Origin: Pyrinomonadaceae bacterium
GTDB lineage: Bacteria > Acidobacteriota > Blastocatellia > Pyrinomonadales > Pyrinomonadaceae
DNA: 64,000 nucleotides
Direction of reading: 5' to 3'
Assembly: GCA_030448055.1 (NCBI GenBank)
Contig: JAUJNR010000001.1
Span: 1,198,791 to 1,262,790 of the forward strand
The notes below the pieces were generated by a model that was given only the letters and a program-made list of their open reading frames with translations, did no database searches and had not been told where the DNA came from. Below, piece after piece: positions 18,744-28,381 of the stretch (position 1 is the stretch's first letter; each line of letters starts with the position of its first letter). The position numbers were made by a program, and so were the translations under genes.

Positions 18744-20741
18744 TTAATAAATAAACGCGCCGGGAACGGGTTGATCGGTCGGCGCGCCGAACGCTACGCC
18801 CGTAAAGCCTGCGGTCGTGCGTTGCAGATACCAAGTTCCGCTACGATAAACGGCGACATCGGCTCGTCCGTCGCCGTCGAAATCCGCCGGTGTCGGTTGA
18901 TCGCCTGTCACGCCAAACTGGATGCCGGTAAATCCCAATTGGCTGCGGTTCAGATACCACGTTCCGACCGACGGACGAAAGACGGCGACATCAGCTTTGC
19001 CATCGCCGTCATAATCTGCCGGAACCGGTTTGTCTTCCGGGCTGCCGAAAGCGATCCCCGTAAATCCTAAAGCGCTGCGCTGTTGATACCATACGCCGGT
19101 TGACGGTCGGAACACGGCGACATCGGCTTTGCCGTCGCCGTCGTAATCCGCCGCCACGGGTTTGTCTTCGGTTGTCCCGAAGACCACGCCGGATGTTTGA
19201 CCGTTTGCTAAATTATAAATATACCAAGCTCCGGTTGACGGTCGGAAAACGGCGAGTTCCGATTTACCATCGCCGTCAAAGTCTGCCGGAACGGGCGCGT
19301 CGGTTGCCGCACCGAAAGCGATTCCCGTAAATCGGGCTTGGCTTCGTTGAAGATACCAAGTTCCGCCGCGGTAAACGGCGAGATCAGTTTTGCCGTCGCC
19401 GTCAAAATCCGCCGGAGCGATTTTGTCGGTTGAAATCCCGAATGACACGCCTGTGAAACCGTTGGCGGATTGCTGCAGATACCACGCGCCCGAATCGGGA
19501 CGGAAGACGGAAATGTCGGCTTTCCCGTCGCCGTCGAAATCGAACGTCGAGCTGCCGAAACGAACTGTAAATGTGTGTTCGTAAGTTTGCCCTTGATAGA
19601 CATTGCGGAACTTCCAATTGCCGGTCGGCGCGTTGGCAGGAAGTGTCAGCGTCCAATACCAGTAAGAGGCGACGTAAGACTGCGGGCTGGTGTGCGTCCA
19701 GCTCTGATGAACCGAACCGTCCGGTCGAATTAAAGAGAGTTGACTTTGATGTCCGGCTTGCTGATCGCGGTAATATGAGGCGACGATTAACTGACCGCCC
19801 GGCGTGAAAACGTTTTTGGCGTTGATGATATCGGGATTCGGGCAAGACCGAAAAGACGGCGGCGCGAAGTGCGTCATCACTTTGTTAACTTTTGAATCGT
19901 GGTAGGCGGGTTGGTTGAGCCAGTAGCCGCTGGGGTTCATCGTGTTGCAAGTTCCCTGATACGGGTCTTGCAGAGCGTTCGCCGCGTTGTAAACTTCAAA
20001 ATGCAGGTGCGGTCCGGTCGAATTGCCGGAACTGCCGATAACGCCCAAATATTCGCCCTGCGTCACCTGGTTGCCGACGGCTTTCGTCGTCAGCGAATTA
20101 TTTTTAAGATGTCCGTACCACGACACCGTTCCGTCGGCGTGGCGCAGATAGACGGCGTTCCAATTATTGCTGTTAAGTGAACAGCTTCGATCAAAATTGC
20201 CGTTGGATTTGTAAATTATCTGCCCGCTCGCCGCCGCCACTGCCAGGGCTTCATTGTTGTCCATTTTATTAAACGAAAAAGGAAACGTGAACATATCAAT
20301 TCCTTTGTGGTTGTAACCAGCCGAAGTGTCGTAGGTTCGCGTGCCGCAGTTGTAATCGAGCAGTTGATTCGGAAAAGCCGGATTCTGGTCAACGAAATTG
20401 GAGATGCCGTGAAAACCGTAATCGTTGGTGACGGCGGCGTTGCCGGCGACCGGAAAGATAAAAAGCGGCGGCAGAAAAGAATTCAACTCCTGCAGTCTGC
20501 CTTCCGCCCGCAATTGATTGATGCTTTCTTGTAATTGGATTTTGATATCGGCGCGGGCTTCGTCAGTCAGGCAGACGGTATTGTCGGGAAGTTTATATTC
20601 GCCGCCGTTGACCCTCGGCACGCTGCGCGAAGCAACGTTTAAATCAGGTTGCGCGGCGACGTTTGAGAACGCGAAAAATAAAAATACCAAGAAGAGCGAA
20701 AAATAAACTTTGAATGGAATGTTTGAATGATTTGTTTTCAT
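18744..20741 (-). CDS. Secreted M23 peptidase with C-terminal FG-GAP/VCBS repeats
   Basis: M23 motifs 'YNHKGIDMF', 'GNSTGPHLHFEVY'; about six 'FDGDGKADVAVFRPSTGVWY' repeats. Confidence 0.93.
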   Translation of the reverse strand: MKTNHSNIPFKVYFSLFLVFLFFAFSNVAAQPDLNVASRSVPRVNGGEYKLPDNTVCLTDEARADIKIQLQESINQLRAEGRLQELNSFLPPLFIFPVAGNAAVTNDYGFHGISNFVDQNPAFPNQLLDYNCGTRTYDTSAGYNHKGIDMFTFPFSFNKMDNNEALAVAAASGQIIYKSNGNFDRSCSLNSNNWNAVYLRHADGTVSWYGHLKNNSLTTKAVGNQVTQGEYLGVIGSSGNSTGPHLHFEVYNAANALQDPYQGTCNTMNPSGYWLNQPAYHDSKVNKVMTHFAPPSFRSCPNPDIINAKNVFTPGGQLIVASYYRDQQAGHQSQLSLIRPDGSVHQSWTHTSPQSYVASYWYWTLTLPANAPTGNWKFRNVYQGQTYEHTFTVRFGSSTFDFDGDGKADISVFRPDSGAWYLQQSANGFTGVSFGISTDKIAPADFDGDGKTDLAVYRGGTWYLQRSQARFTGIAFGAATDAPVPADFDGDGKSELAVFRPSTGAWYIYNLANGQTSGVVFGTTEDKPVAADYDGDGKADVAVFRPSTGVWYQQRSALGFTGIAFGSPEDKPVPADYDGDGKADVAVFRPSVGTWYLNRSQLGFTGIQFGVTGDQPTPADFDGDGRADVAVYRSGTWYLQRTTAGFTGVAFGAPTDQPVPGAFIY

Positions 20742-20826
20742 AGTATATTGTTCCTTTTATACTGCTCCCCGTTAAGACAAAGCTGATTCAGAGTGAGTAT
20801 TCTAATAAAACAGGAGAATACTTTTT

Positions 20827-21096
20827 ATGGGAAGAGGCAGAAATTGGACGGCGGAAGAGAAAGCGAAAATTGTCGTTCAAGGGTTGAAAGGACGTGCCGT
20901 ATCTGAGATTTGTAATGAATATCAGATTCATCAAACACAGTATTACAAGTGGCGCGAACAGTTTTTGGAGAACGTGTCGAAAGTCTTTGAAACAAAAGCG
21001 CAGTCAAAAAAGGAAGAGCGACTCGAGCGTGAGAATCAAAAACTTAAAACGATGGTCGGCGAGTTAACAATAGAACTTAAAAAAAACGATTGGTAA
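20827..21096 (+). CDS. IS3-family transposase OrfA
   Basis: HTH 'WTAEEKAKIVVQGLKGRAVSEICNEYQIHQTQYYKWREQFLEN' plus leucine-zipper-like tail. Confidence 0.93.
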   Translation: MGRGRNWTAEEKAKIVVQGLKGRAVSEICNEYQIHQTQYYKWREQFLENVSKVFETKAQSKKEERLERENQKLKTMVGELTIELKKNDW

Positions 21097-21884
21097 AGTC
21101 TCAGAGGCAGCGCAGCGCGGCAGTCGAAGAATCTGACCGAGCAGTTTTGCCAATTATCCGCAGACTCAAAGCGGAGCATCCGTTTTGGGGCTATCGAAGG
21201 ATTTGGGCATATTTGAGTTTTGTCGAGCGGCTGCGGATTAACAAAAAGCGCGTTTACCGACTGCTCAAAGAAAACGATTTATTGGTCAAAGGTAACGAGA
21301 GATTGAAAGCTCGCCGCGCGTCGAACGCGAGCAAACCACGTCCCGTTTGCCCGAACAATTGGTGGGGCGTAGATATGACAAAGGTTTTAACCAAAGATGG
21401 CTGGGCTTATGTCGTAGTGGTCAATGATTGGTTCACCAAGAAGATTCTCGGCGCATTTGTTGGCACTCGCAGTCGCGCTTCCGATTGGCTTGAAGCAATC
21501 AATCAGGCAGTTTGCCGACAGTTTGCTGTCGGTATTCGAGAGGCGGAAAAACTCGAATTGAATCTGATGAGCGATAACGGGTCGCAGCCGACATCTTTGA
21601 GCTTTATGCGCGGGTGTCGGCAGTTGGGAATCAAACAAGCGTTTACTGCCTATGCCAATCCGAAGGGCAATGCCGATACCGAACGCTTGATTCGCACCAT
21701 CAAAGAAGAACTGTGCTGGCTTCAAGAATGGTCATCGGTCGAGGAACTGGCAATTGCGATGGAAAAGTTTGTCGAATATTTCAACGCCAATTATTTACAT
21801 TCGGCACTTGGTTACAAAACGCCGAACGCCTTTGAAAACCAATGGTTCAAACAGAATCAAGTTACTCTCTTTGCGAAGGCTTGA
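21090..21884 (+). CDS. IS3-family transposase OrfB (DDE, -1 frame relative to OrfA)
   Basis: 'HPFWGYRRIWAYL...WGVDMTKVL...NLMSDNGSQPTS...NADTERLIRTIKEELCW'; A8 tract at 21079-21086. Confidence 0.93.
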   Translation: MVKSQRQRSAAVEESDRAVLPIIRRLKAEHPFWGYRRIWAYLSFVERLRINKKRVYRLLKENDLLVKGNERLKARRASNASKPRPVCPNNWWGVDMTKVLTKDGWAYVVVVNDWFTKKILGAFVGTRSRASDWLEAINQAVCRQFAVGIREAEKLELNLMSDNGSQPTSLSFMRGCRQLGIKQAFTAYANPKGNADTERLIRTIKEELCWLQEWSSVEELAIAMEKFVEYFNANYLHSALGYKTPNAFENQWFKQNQVTLFAKA

Positions 21885-22079
21885 TTAATGGGGAGCATTA
21901 CACTTTTAGAATTGAATAAACTTAGAATTGAATAAACCTCTTCTGAAATATAAGCCAAAACGGAAAGTGTAAAATGTCTGACAGGTTGATGAGCAATCTT
22001 TCGATTAACAGACAATATATTTTAATTTCGCAGATTGTTCAAGGAAAATTTAAGTCGAAAGAGACGGACTTGATAAAAT

Positions 22080-22577
22080 ATGGCAAAGGAAAATTCATTC
22101 GACATCGTATCGAAAACCGATTACGCGGAAATTGACAACGCGCTTAATCAAACTTTAAAGGAAGTTTCGCAGCGTTTCGATTTTAAAGGCAGCAAAGCGA
22201 CCGTCGAGCTGGCGGATAAAGATTTGATAATGTCAGCCGAAGACGAAACCAGGTTAAGGAATATGAATGATATTCTGCAATCGAAATTCATCAAACGCGG
22301 CATTTCCTTAAAGGCTTTGGATTACCAAAAAATAGAACCGGCGGCGGGCGGCAGCGTGCGCCAGACGGTGAAAATCCAGCAGGGAATTCCGATTGAAAAA
22401 GCCAAAGAAATCGTCAAATACATCAAGGACGCCAAATTGAAGGTGCAGGCTTCGATTCAAGGCGAAACCGTACGCGTCTCCGGCAAAGACCGCGACACTC
22501 TGCAGGAAACAATCGCCGCGCTCAAAGCGAAGGATTTCGGAATTGATATGCAATTTGACAATTACCGCACGAATTAA
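22080..22577 (+). CDS. yajQ: YajQ-family (c-di-GMP/nucleotide-binding) protein
   Basis: 'SFDIVSKTDYAEIDNALNQTLKEVSQRFDFKGSKATVEL...VRVSGKDRDTLQETIAALK'. Confidence 0.96.
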   Translation: MAKENSFDIVSKTDYAEIDNALNQTLKEVSQRFDFKGSKATVELADKDLIMSAEDETRLRNMNDILQSKFIKRGISLKALDYQKIEPAAGGSVRQTVKIQQGIPIEKAKEIVKYIKDAKLKVQASIQGETVRVSGKDRDTLQETIAALKAKDFGIDMQFDNYRTN

Positions 22578-22579
22578 GA

Positions 22580-23596
22580 ATGCAAACTTTTTCCTCAAAA
22601 TTAGCGGTTCAACCGCAGCTCGCGGCGCAAAAAATTTTCAGCCTGATCAAAACCGAGATGGCTTTAGTCGAAGCCGAGTTCGAGCGGCAGGCGAGTTCAA
22701 ACATTCAGGTTATTAATTATCTGGGCGATTATCTGCGCGCGTCCGGCGGCAAGCGCGTGCGTCCGGCGCTGCTCGTTTTATCGAATTACGCGATCGGCGG
22801 CTCGGCTTCCGGCGAAAATGTGATTCGGCTGGCGACCGTAATGGAAATGCTGCACACGGCGACGCTTGTTCACGACGATATTATTGACAACGCCGAAACC
22901 AGGCGCAACCGCCAAAGCGTAAACGCCAGGTTCGGCAATCAAGCGTCAGTGTTGATGGGCGACTGGCTGTATATGTCGGCGTTTGAAACTTCTTTGCAGG
23001 AACGCAGTCTGGAGATTTTGGATATTCTCACGCGCCTGACGCGCAAAATGACCGAAGGCGAATTGATTCAACTGACGACGCTCGGGAAATCCGATATTTC
23101 CGAAACCGAATACTTTGATATTTTAGAACGCAAAACCGCTTATCTGTTTTCGGCGTGCTGCGAAATCGGTGCGATTCTCAGCAATGCGCCGAACGATTGG
23201 CAAATCGCGCTCAGAAATTTCGGGATGAATCTCGGCACGGCTTTTCAACTCGCCGACGATCTTTTAGATTTTACGGCGGAAGAAGAAGTTTTGGGCAAGG
23301 CGGCGGGCGCGGATTTATTAGAAGGAAAATTGACTCTGCCGCTGATTCTGCTGGTCAAAAAAGAGCCGAAAGTAAAATCGGATTTAGAAAAAATTATGCG
23401 CGACGGCAGCTATCAGCATTTTTCGCGCCGGATGCTGCTTGAAAAACTCGAAGCCGCCGCGCTGTTGGAAGAAACTCGCCGAATGGCTTATACTTACGCC
23501 AGCCGCGCGATAAAAAATCTTGAACTATTGCCGAAAACAGAGTATCGTTCTGCTTTGGAAGAAATTCCGAGTTATATGATTGAACGAAACAAGTGA
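22580..23596 (+). CDS. Polyprenyl (trans-prenyl) diphosphate synthase
   Basis: 'GGKRVRPALLVL', 'LVHDDIIDNAETRRN', second Asp-rich 'LADDLLDFTA'. Confidence 0.95.
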   Translation: MQTFSSKLAVQPQLAAQKIFSLIKTEMALVEAEFERQASSNIQVINYLGDYLRASGGKRVRPALLVLSNYAIGGSASGENVIRLATVMEMLHTATLVHDDIIDNAETRRNRQSVNARFGNQASVLMGDWLYMSAFETSLQERSLEILDILTRLTRKMTEGELIQLTTLGKSDISETEYFDILERKTAYLFSACCEIGAILSNAPNDWQIALRNFGMNLGTAFQLADDLLDFTAEEEVLGKAAGADLLEGKLTLPLILLVKKEPKVKSDLEKIMRDGSYQHFSRRMLLEKLEAAALLEETRRMAYTYASRAIKNLELLPKTEYRSALEEIPSYMIERNK

Positions 23597-23711
23597 TTTT
23601 CAATTTGCGATTTGCGATTGTGTGTTATTAACGGCTGAAGGTTAATGCAAATTTTCGCGCTTCAAAATTCGAGAATCAAAATTTGGCTTTGAGGCAATCG
23701 CAGATAAACTT

Positions 23712-24377
23712 ATGGTAAACGAAGAAAATCTAGTCGCCACCTTAGAACAGAGTTTGCGACAAACCAAAAACGCGCAGAATCGCCTGATGGGACGATTGCG
23801 CGAAGTTGAGTCCGAAGCTGACAATCTACGAACCGAAATCGGGGCTTTGGAGAATAGCGCGCTGAAAACCAAAGAAGCGATTGACAGCATTCTGGCGACG
23901 ATGGGCGCGTCGAACACTTCTTGGAAAATCAACCCGAAAAAACCGCAATACGAAGAAGACGATTACCAGTTGGAGAGAGAATCGAGAAGGCACAACCAGA
24001 TAAATCTGAAAAATCAGAATAATCAGAATAATAGTCGAAACAACTCGGTCGCTTACCTTAACGATTCGCGCAACAACCATTACCGCAACAATGTTTCCGA
24101 CATCAACTCCGGCTATGAACCGAAAAACAATCGGTTCGCCGACCGCACGATTACGCAGGCTTGCACTTTGCTGCTGCGCGATGCGAGTTCGCCGATGCAC
24201 GTCGGCGAACTTTACAATCTGCTGCGCGAGGGCGGTTTTGAATTCAAAGGCAATAACCCGCAGATTTCCATCGCCGTCTCCTTAAATCGCAACCGCCGGT
24301 TTTGCAAAGTCGCGCCCGGAACTTTCGATTTGGTAATGCGCGACGCTTCACAGCGAGAACGAGAAGCGGCATCTTAA
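23712..24377 (+). CDS. Coiled-coil / Asn-rich linker / winged-helix (HARE-HTH-like) protein
   Basis: N-terminal heptads; C-terminal 'ACTLLLRDASSPMHVGELYNLLREGGFEFKGNNPQISIAVSLNRNRRFCKVAPGTFDLV'. Confidence 0.65.
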   Translation: MVNEENLVATLEQSLRQTKNAQNRLMGRLREVESEADNLRTEIGALENSALKTKEAIDSILATMGASNTSWKINPKKPQYEEDDYQLERESRRHNQINLKNQNNQNNSRNNSVAYLNDSRNNHYRNNVSDINSGYEPKNNRFADRTITQACTLLLRDASSPMHVGELYNLLREGGFEFKGNNPQISIAVSLNRNRRFCKVAPGTFDLVMRDASQREREAAS

Positions 24378-24515
24378 AAAGCGAAATCAGCATCAAAAAA
24401 CTTTTTCAAACGCATTTCGCATTCGTTTCAATTTTTGAATGCTTGTTTTTTACGCGAAAATAAGCCAGAATACAAGTCTAAAAAACCACGTTTATCGGTC
24501 GTTGCTGGAGATTTT

Positions 24516-26588
24516 ATGAATAATCCGTTTAATTTTCGTTTTAAAAAATCAATTTTTGCTGTCAGCTTTTTCTGTCTGGTTTTCTGTTTGAGCGAAAATG
24601 CGTTTGCCCAGAAAGTTCGGCTGCGGGCGCAAATTACGCCGGCTTGCACTGGTTCGGCTAATTCAAAATTTGCAGACATTTACGCCGACGGCAACATCGC
24701 CGTAATGGGAAGCTATTCGTGCCGCGGAGCATTCATATTTGATGTGTCGAACCCGGACGCGCCAACGCTTTCCGCCTGGTATAATCCGGGCAACAACCAG
24801 CAATTTCTCGAAGCTATCGTCGTCGGCAATCGCGGTTATTTCGGCAGCGGCAACGGCGGCGGCGTGCATATCGTTGATTTGACGAATCCGGCAAGTCCGC
24901 AGCTGCTCGGCGTCGTTAATCAGACGAGCGGCAACGGCTTCAGTTCGATTCACGAAATGGTCGTTCACGGCAATTATCTGATTGAAAATTTTAACGGATT
25001 TTCAACGAAAATTTTAAAAGTCATCAACATCAGCAATCCGGCGAATCCGGTTTTCGTCCGCGACATTAATCCGACGGAAGTCTCTTGGGTTCACGCGATG
25101 CACGTTCGCGGCGACCGTATGTTCACCTCCGGCTGGGGAAACAGTTCGGTGCGCGGCAGAACGGAAATTTATGACATCGCCAATCTCGGAACGCAGGCGC
25201 CGACGCTGCTCGGTTACATCGAAGATGCGACGAGCATCACGGCGGGAAACAGTATGCACAGCAGTTGGTCGAGCGAAGACGGAAATTATCTGTATAGCTG
25301 CCGCGAAACCAGCAACGGCAACGCCGATCTGCGCACTTACAATATCACCAATCCAGCACAGCCGCTGCTCGTCAACCGGCTCGGAATGAACGATTTGGGT
25401 TTGAATGCCGTTTCGCCGCACAATCCGGTCGTGATGGGAAATTATTTATATGTAGCGTGGTATCAAGCCGGCGTGCAGGTTTTCGATATAACCAATCCAG
25501 CCCAGCCGCGCCGAGTCGGACAATACGATTCGTATCAGCTCGCCTATCACGAAACCGAAGAATCGAAACGGCAGCCGACCGACGAGCCGTGGGATTTGTT
25601 CTGCGGCGGCGAAAGAATGCAGAACGCTTTGCCGACGAGCTACGACGGCAACTGGGCGGTTTACCCGTTTCTCGGACAGGATAAAGTTATACTCGGCGAT
25701 TTGCGAAACGGATTGCTGGTCGTTGACGCGACGAAAGTAGCGCAACCGGCGAAAAATGTCGTTTCGGATTTTGACGGCGACGGCAAAACCGATTACTCAA
25801 CCTATACGCCGACGAGCGGTTTGTGGACGGCTGAAAACAGTTCTAACAGCGCGATTAATTCAAATTATTTCGGCTCGAGCGCGGACAAAATCGTCACGGG
25901 CGATTACGACGGCGACGGTAAATCAGACATCGCGGTTTTCCGACCGAGCGACGGCGTTTGGTATATTTTAGGCAGCACGGGCGGCTTTCGCGCTCAACAA
26001 TTCGGCACAAATGGCGACATCCCCGTCGCGGCTGATTACGACGCCGACGGGAAAACCGATGTCGCCGTTTTTCGCCCGTCAAACGGCGCTTGGTATATTT
26101 CGCAAAGCAGTCTCGGTTTGCGCGGCGTTGCCTGGGGAGCGAGCGGCGACAAACCCCTCACCGGCGATTTTGAAGGCGACGGCAAAGCCGATGTCGCCGT
26201 TTTTCGCCCGTCAAACGGCACGTGGTATGTTCTGCAAAGTTCCTCAAACTTGATGCTCGCACGCCAGTTCGGACTCAGCGGCGACAAACCGCTTTCAGCA
26301 GATTTCGACGGCGACAGCCGAACCGACTATGCCGTTTTCCGACCATCAGACGGAATCTGGTATATCTTGAATTCAAGAACCGCTTCGCTGAGCGCGTATC
26401 AATTCGGCGAACCAACCGACGCGTTAATTCCAGCGGATTACGACGGCGACGGTAAAGCTGATGTCGCGGTTTTCCGACCGAATTCGAGCAATTGGTATCG
26501 GGTCAATAGTTCAAGCGGCGCGCTCGTCTCGAAAACCTTCGGGCAAAACGGCGATACGCCTTCGCCGTCGTCGGTTCAGCCGCAGTAA
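24516..26588 (+). CDS. Secreted LVIVD-repeat + FG-GAP/VCBS repeat protein
   Basis: Signal peptide; LVIVD-like 'YLYVAWYQAGVQVFDITNPAQPRRVG'; C-terminal FG-GAP array. Start 24516 preferred over 24435 (GGAG RBS). Confidence 0.88.
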   Translation: MNNPFNFRFKKSIFAVSFFCLVFCLSENAFAQKVRLRAQITPACTGSANSKFADIYADGNIAVMGSYSCRGAFIFDVSNPDAPTLSAWYNPGNNQQFLEAIVVGNRGYFGSGNGGGVHIVDLTNPASPQLLGVVNQTSGNGFSSIHEMVVHGNYLIENFNGFSTKILKVINISNPANPVFVRDINPTEVSWVHAMHVRGDRMFTSGWGNSSVRGRTEIYDIANLGTQAPTLLGYIEDATSITAGNSMHSSWSSEDGNYLYSCRETSNGNADLRTYNITNPAQPLLVNRLGMNDLGLNAVSPHNPVVMGNYLYVAWYQAGVQVFDITNPAQPRRVGQYDSYQLAYHETEESKRQPTDEPWDLFCGGERMQNALPTSYDGNWAVYPFLGQDKVILGDLRNGLLVVDATKVAQPAKNVVSDFDGDGKTDYSTYTPTSGLWTAENSSNSAINSNYFGSSADKIVTGDYDGDGKSDIAVFRPSDGVWYILGSTGGFRAQQFGTNGDIPVAADYDADGKTDVAVFRPSNGAWYISQSSLGLRGVAWGASGDKPLTGDFEGDGKADVAVFRPSNGTWYVLQSSSNLMLARQFGLSGDKPLSADFDGDSRTDYAVFRPSDGIWYILNSRTASLSAYQFGEPTDALIPADYDGDGKADVAVFRPNSSNWYRVNSSSGALVSKTFGQNGDTPSPSSVQPQ

Positions 26589-26619
26589 TTTTTCTTAAAT
26601 CATAAAACTCGCAGCAGTA

Positions 26620-26660
26620 GCCCAAAGTCTTAATTTTATACGTTTGACTTTGGGCTTTTT
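26620..26660 (+). terminator. Rho-independent terminator
   Basis: GCCCAAAGTC...GACTTTGGGC-TTTTT. Confidence 0.85.
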
Positions 26661-26678
26661 GCTTTTATCATTGCCAAT

Positions 26679-28202
26679 ATGAAATTACGTTTGACGGTCG
26701 AAAGCGGAACGCTTGCGGGCAGAAAATACGAGTTGACGGAAGGCTTCCTGACCGTCGGGCGCAGCGAGAATTGCGCCGTTCGCCTCGACCCGCTGACCGA
26801 ACGAACCGCCTTGAAACAGCACGCCTATATCGAAGCAAAGCCCGACGGATTTTATTTGATTGATAATCAAAGCACTAACGGAACTTTTCTGAACAGCCGC
26901 AGAATTCAAACCGCCAAACTCAAGTCGGGCGATTTGATTCAATTTGGAACAAACGGCGTCGAAGCGACAATAAATCTCGAAGCCGATAAACGCCAAAGCG
27001 AACCGCCTGATTTCAAACCCGCATTTCAGCCATCGGAATTTCCATCGCCGCCCGCCGCTGGAAAGCCGCCAGCCAATCAGTTCGGCTGGCGCAATTCGAC
27101 GACAGGGATCGGCGTCAGCCGCATTCAAAAACCAGTTGAAAAAAGCCAAACGGGAAAATATATCGGCGCGGCGCTAGCGATTTTTTCCGCCGTGTTTCTC
27201 TCATTGATCGTCATTTTGCTGATGTTTGCCAGCGTCGGCGTCGCGTCGGCAGTCGGTGCGTCAATCATCGCTTTCGTTCCGGCGACGTTTTATTTGCTGC
27301 CGCTCGTTTGGCTCGACCGCTACGACCCGGAACCGCTGTGGCTGCTCGCGGCGGCTTTCGCCTGGGGCGCGCTCGTCGCCGTTGTTATCTCCTTTACCGT
27401 CAACACGCTGCTCGGCGCGTTTTTCGGGGAAGCCTTTAGCGCGGTCGTTTCCGCACCCGTTTTCGAAGAAGGCTCGAAAGGTTTGGGGCTGGTTTTGCTA
27501 TTGGTATTTTTCCGCAATTATTTTGATGACATTCTGGACGGAATCGTTTTCGCGGGCGTCATTGCGCTCGGATTTTCGACGGTCGAAAATGTTCTATACT
27601 ACGGACGCGCCATCAACGAAGGTAGAGAAACATTAATCGCGTTGTTACTCGTGCGCGGCGTGATGTCGCCGTTCGCTCACGTCACGTTTACGGCGATGAC
27701 CGGAATCGGCTGCGGCATCGCTCGCGAATCTCATAACACTTTGGTTCGGATTCTGCTGCCGATTCTAGGTTACGGAGGCGCGATTCTGTTGCACGCGATT
27801 TGGAACGGGATGGCAGTCGTGGGCGGGCTTCAATATTTCGTCATCACTTATTTTCTACTGGGAATTCCTTTCTTTCTGTTGTTCGTCGGTTTCGCTTTTT
27901 ATACGATGCATCGCCAAAACAAAATTCTCAAGGAGATGCTGGCGATTGATGTCGCTCGCGGATTGATTCCGCAAGAGCATCTGAACATCGCAACATCGGC
28001 TTTTCGCAGTTCGTTTTGGATTCTGGGAAGTCTTTTTAGCAGCCGATTCAAAACGCGTAACAATTATCTGCGGGCAATCGGAAAACTCGGGCTATCCTAC
28101 TGGCACATTCAACGCGCCACCGCCGCGCAAGGACACACGGCGAGCCTTCAACAAAATCCGCTTTTGCGAGACGAAGTTCTCAAATGGCGGGATAAAGTTT
28201 AG
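26679..28202 (+). CDS. FHA domain fused to PrsW-family intramembrane protease
   Basis: FHA 'GSENCAVRLDPL-type ... NQSTNGTFLNSRRIQTAKLKSGDLIQFG'; PrsW motifs 'FEEGSKGL', 'FAGVIALGFSTVENVLY', 'HAIWNGMAV'. Confidence 0.9.
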   Translation: MKLRLTVESGTLAGRKYELTEGFLTVGRSENCAVRLDPLTERTALKQHAYIEAKPDGFYLIDNQSTNGTFLNSRRIQTAKLKSGDLIQFGTNGVEATINLEADKRQSEPPDFKPAFQPSEFPSPPAAGKPPANQFGWRNSTTGIGVSRIQKPVEKSQTGKYIGAALAIFSAVFLSLIVILLMFASVGVASAVGASIIAFVPATFYLLPLVWLDRYDPEPLWLLAAAFAWGALVAVVISFTVNTLLGAFFGEAFSAVVSAPVFEEGSKGLGLVLLLVFFRNYFDDILDGIVFAGVIALGFSTVENVLYYGRAINEGRETLIALLLVRGVMSPFAHVTFTAMTGIGCGIARESHNTLVRILLPILGYGGAILLHAIWNGMAVVGGLQYFVITYFLLGIPFFLLFVGFAFYTMHRQNKILKEMLAIDVARGLIPQEHLNIATSAFRSSFWILGSLFSSRFKTRNNYLRAIGKLGLSYWHIQRATAAQGHTASLQQNPLLRDEVLKWRDKV

Positions 28203-28213
28203 TCTTTAGTTGG

Positions 28214-28374
28214 CTTTGCACAAAAATCAGAAAAGCGGGCGGCAACTGTTCGCTGTTCATTGTTCACTATTCACTAAAAAACAGAGATAACCATTGGAAA
28301 CAACGAACAATGTATAGCGAACAGCCAACAGTTGCTGTTCATTAAAACGGCAAATCGTTAATTTTTGTGCAAAG
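28214..28374. repeat. 161-bp nested palindromic, MITE-like element
   Basis: 14-bp perfect ends CTTTGCACAAAAAT / ATTTTTGTGCAAAG; inner arms gcaactgttcgctgttc / gaacagccaacagttgc. Confidence 0.75.
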
Positions 28375-28381
28375 TCTCTTC

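Larger units (their letters stand above)
20763..21897 (+). mobile_element. IS3-family insertion sequence with orfA/orfB
   Basis: Terminal inverted repeats TGCTCCCC(G/A)TTAA at 20763 and GGGGAGCA ending 21897. Confidence 0.88.

Noticed and set aside
18744-19560. Regular DNA repeats as a CRISPR or satellite array
   Set aside because: Periodicity is explained by in-frame FG-GAP protein repeats.
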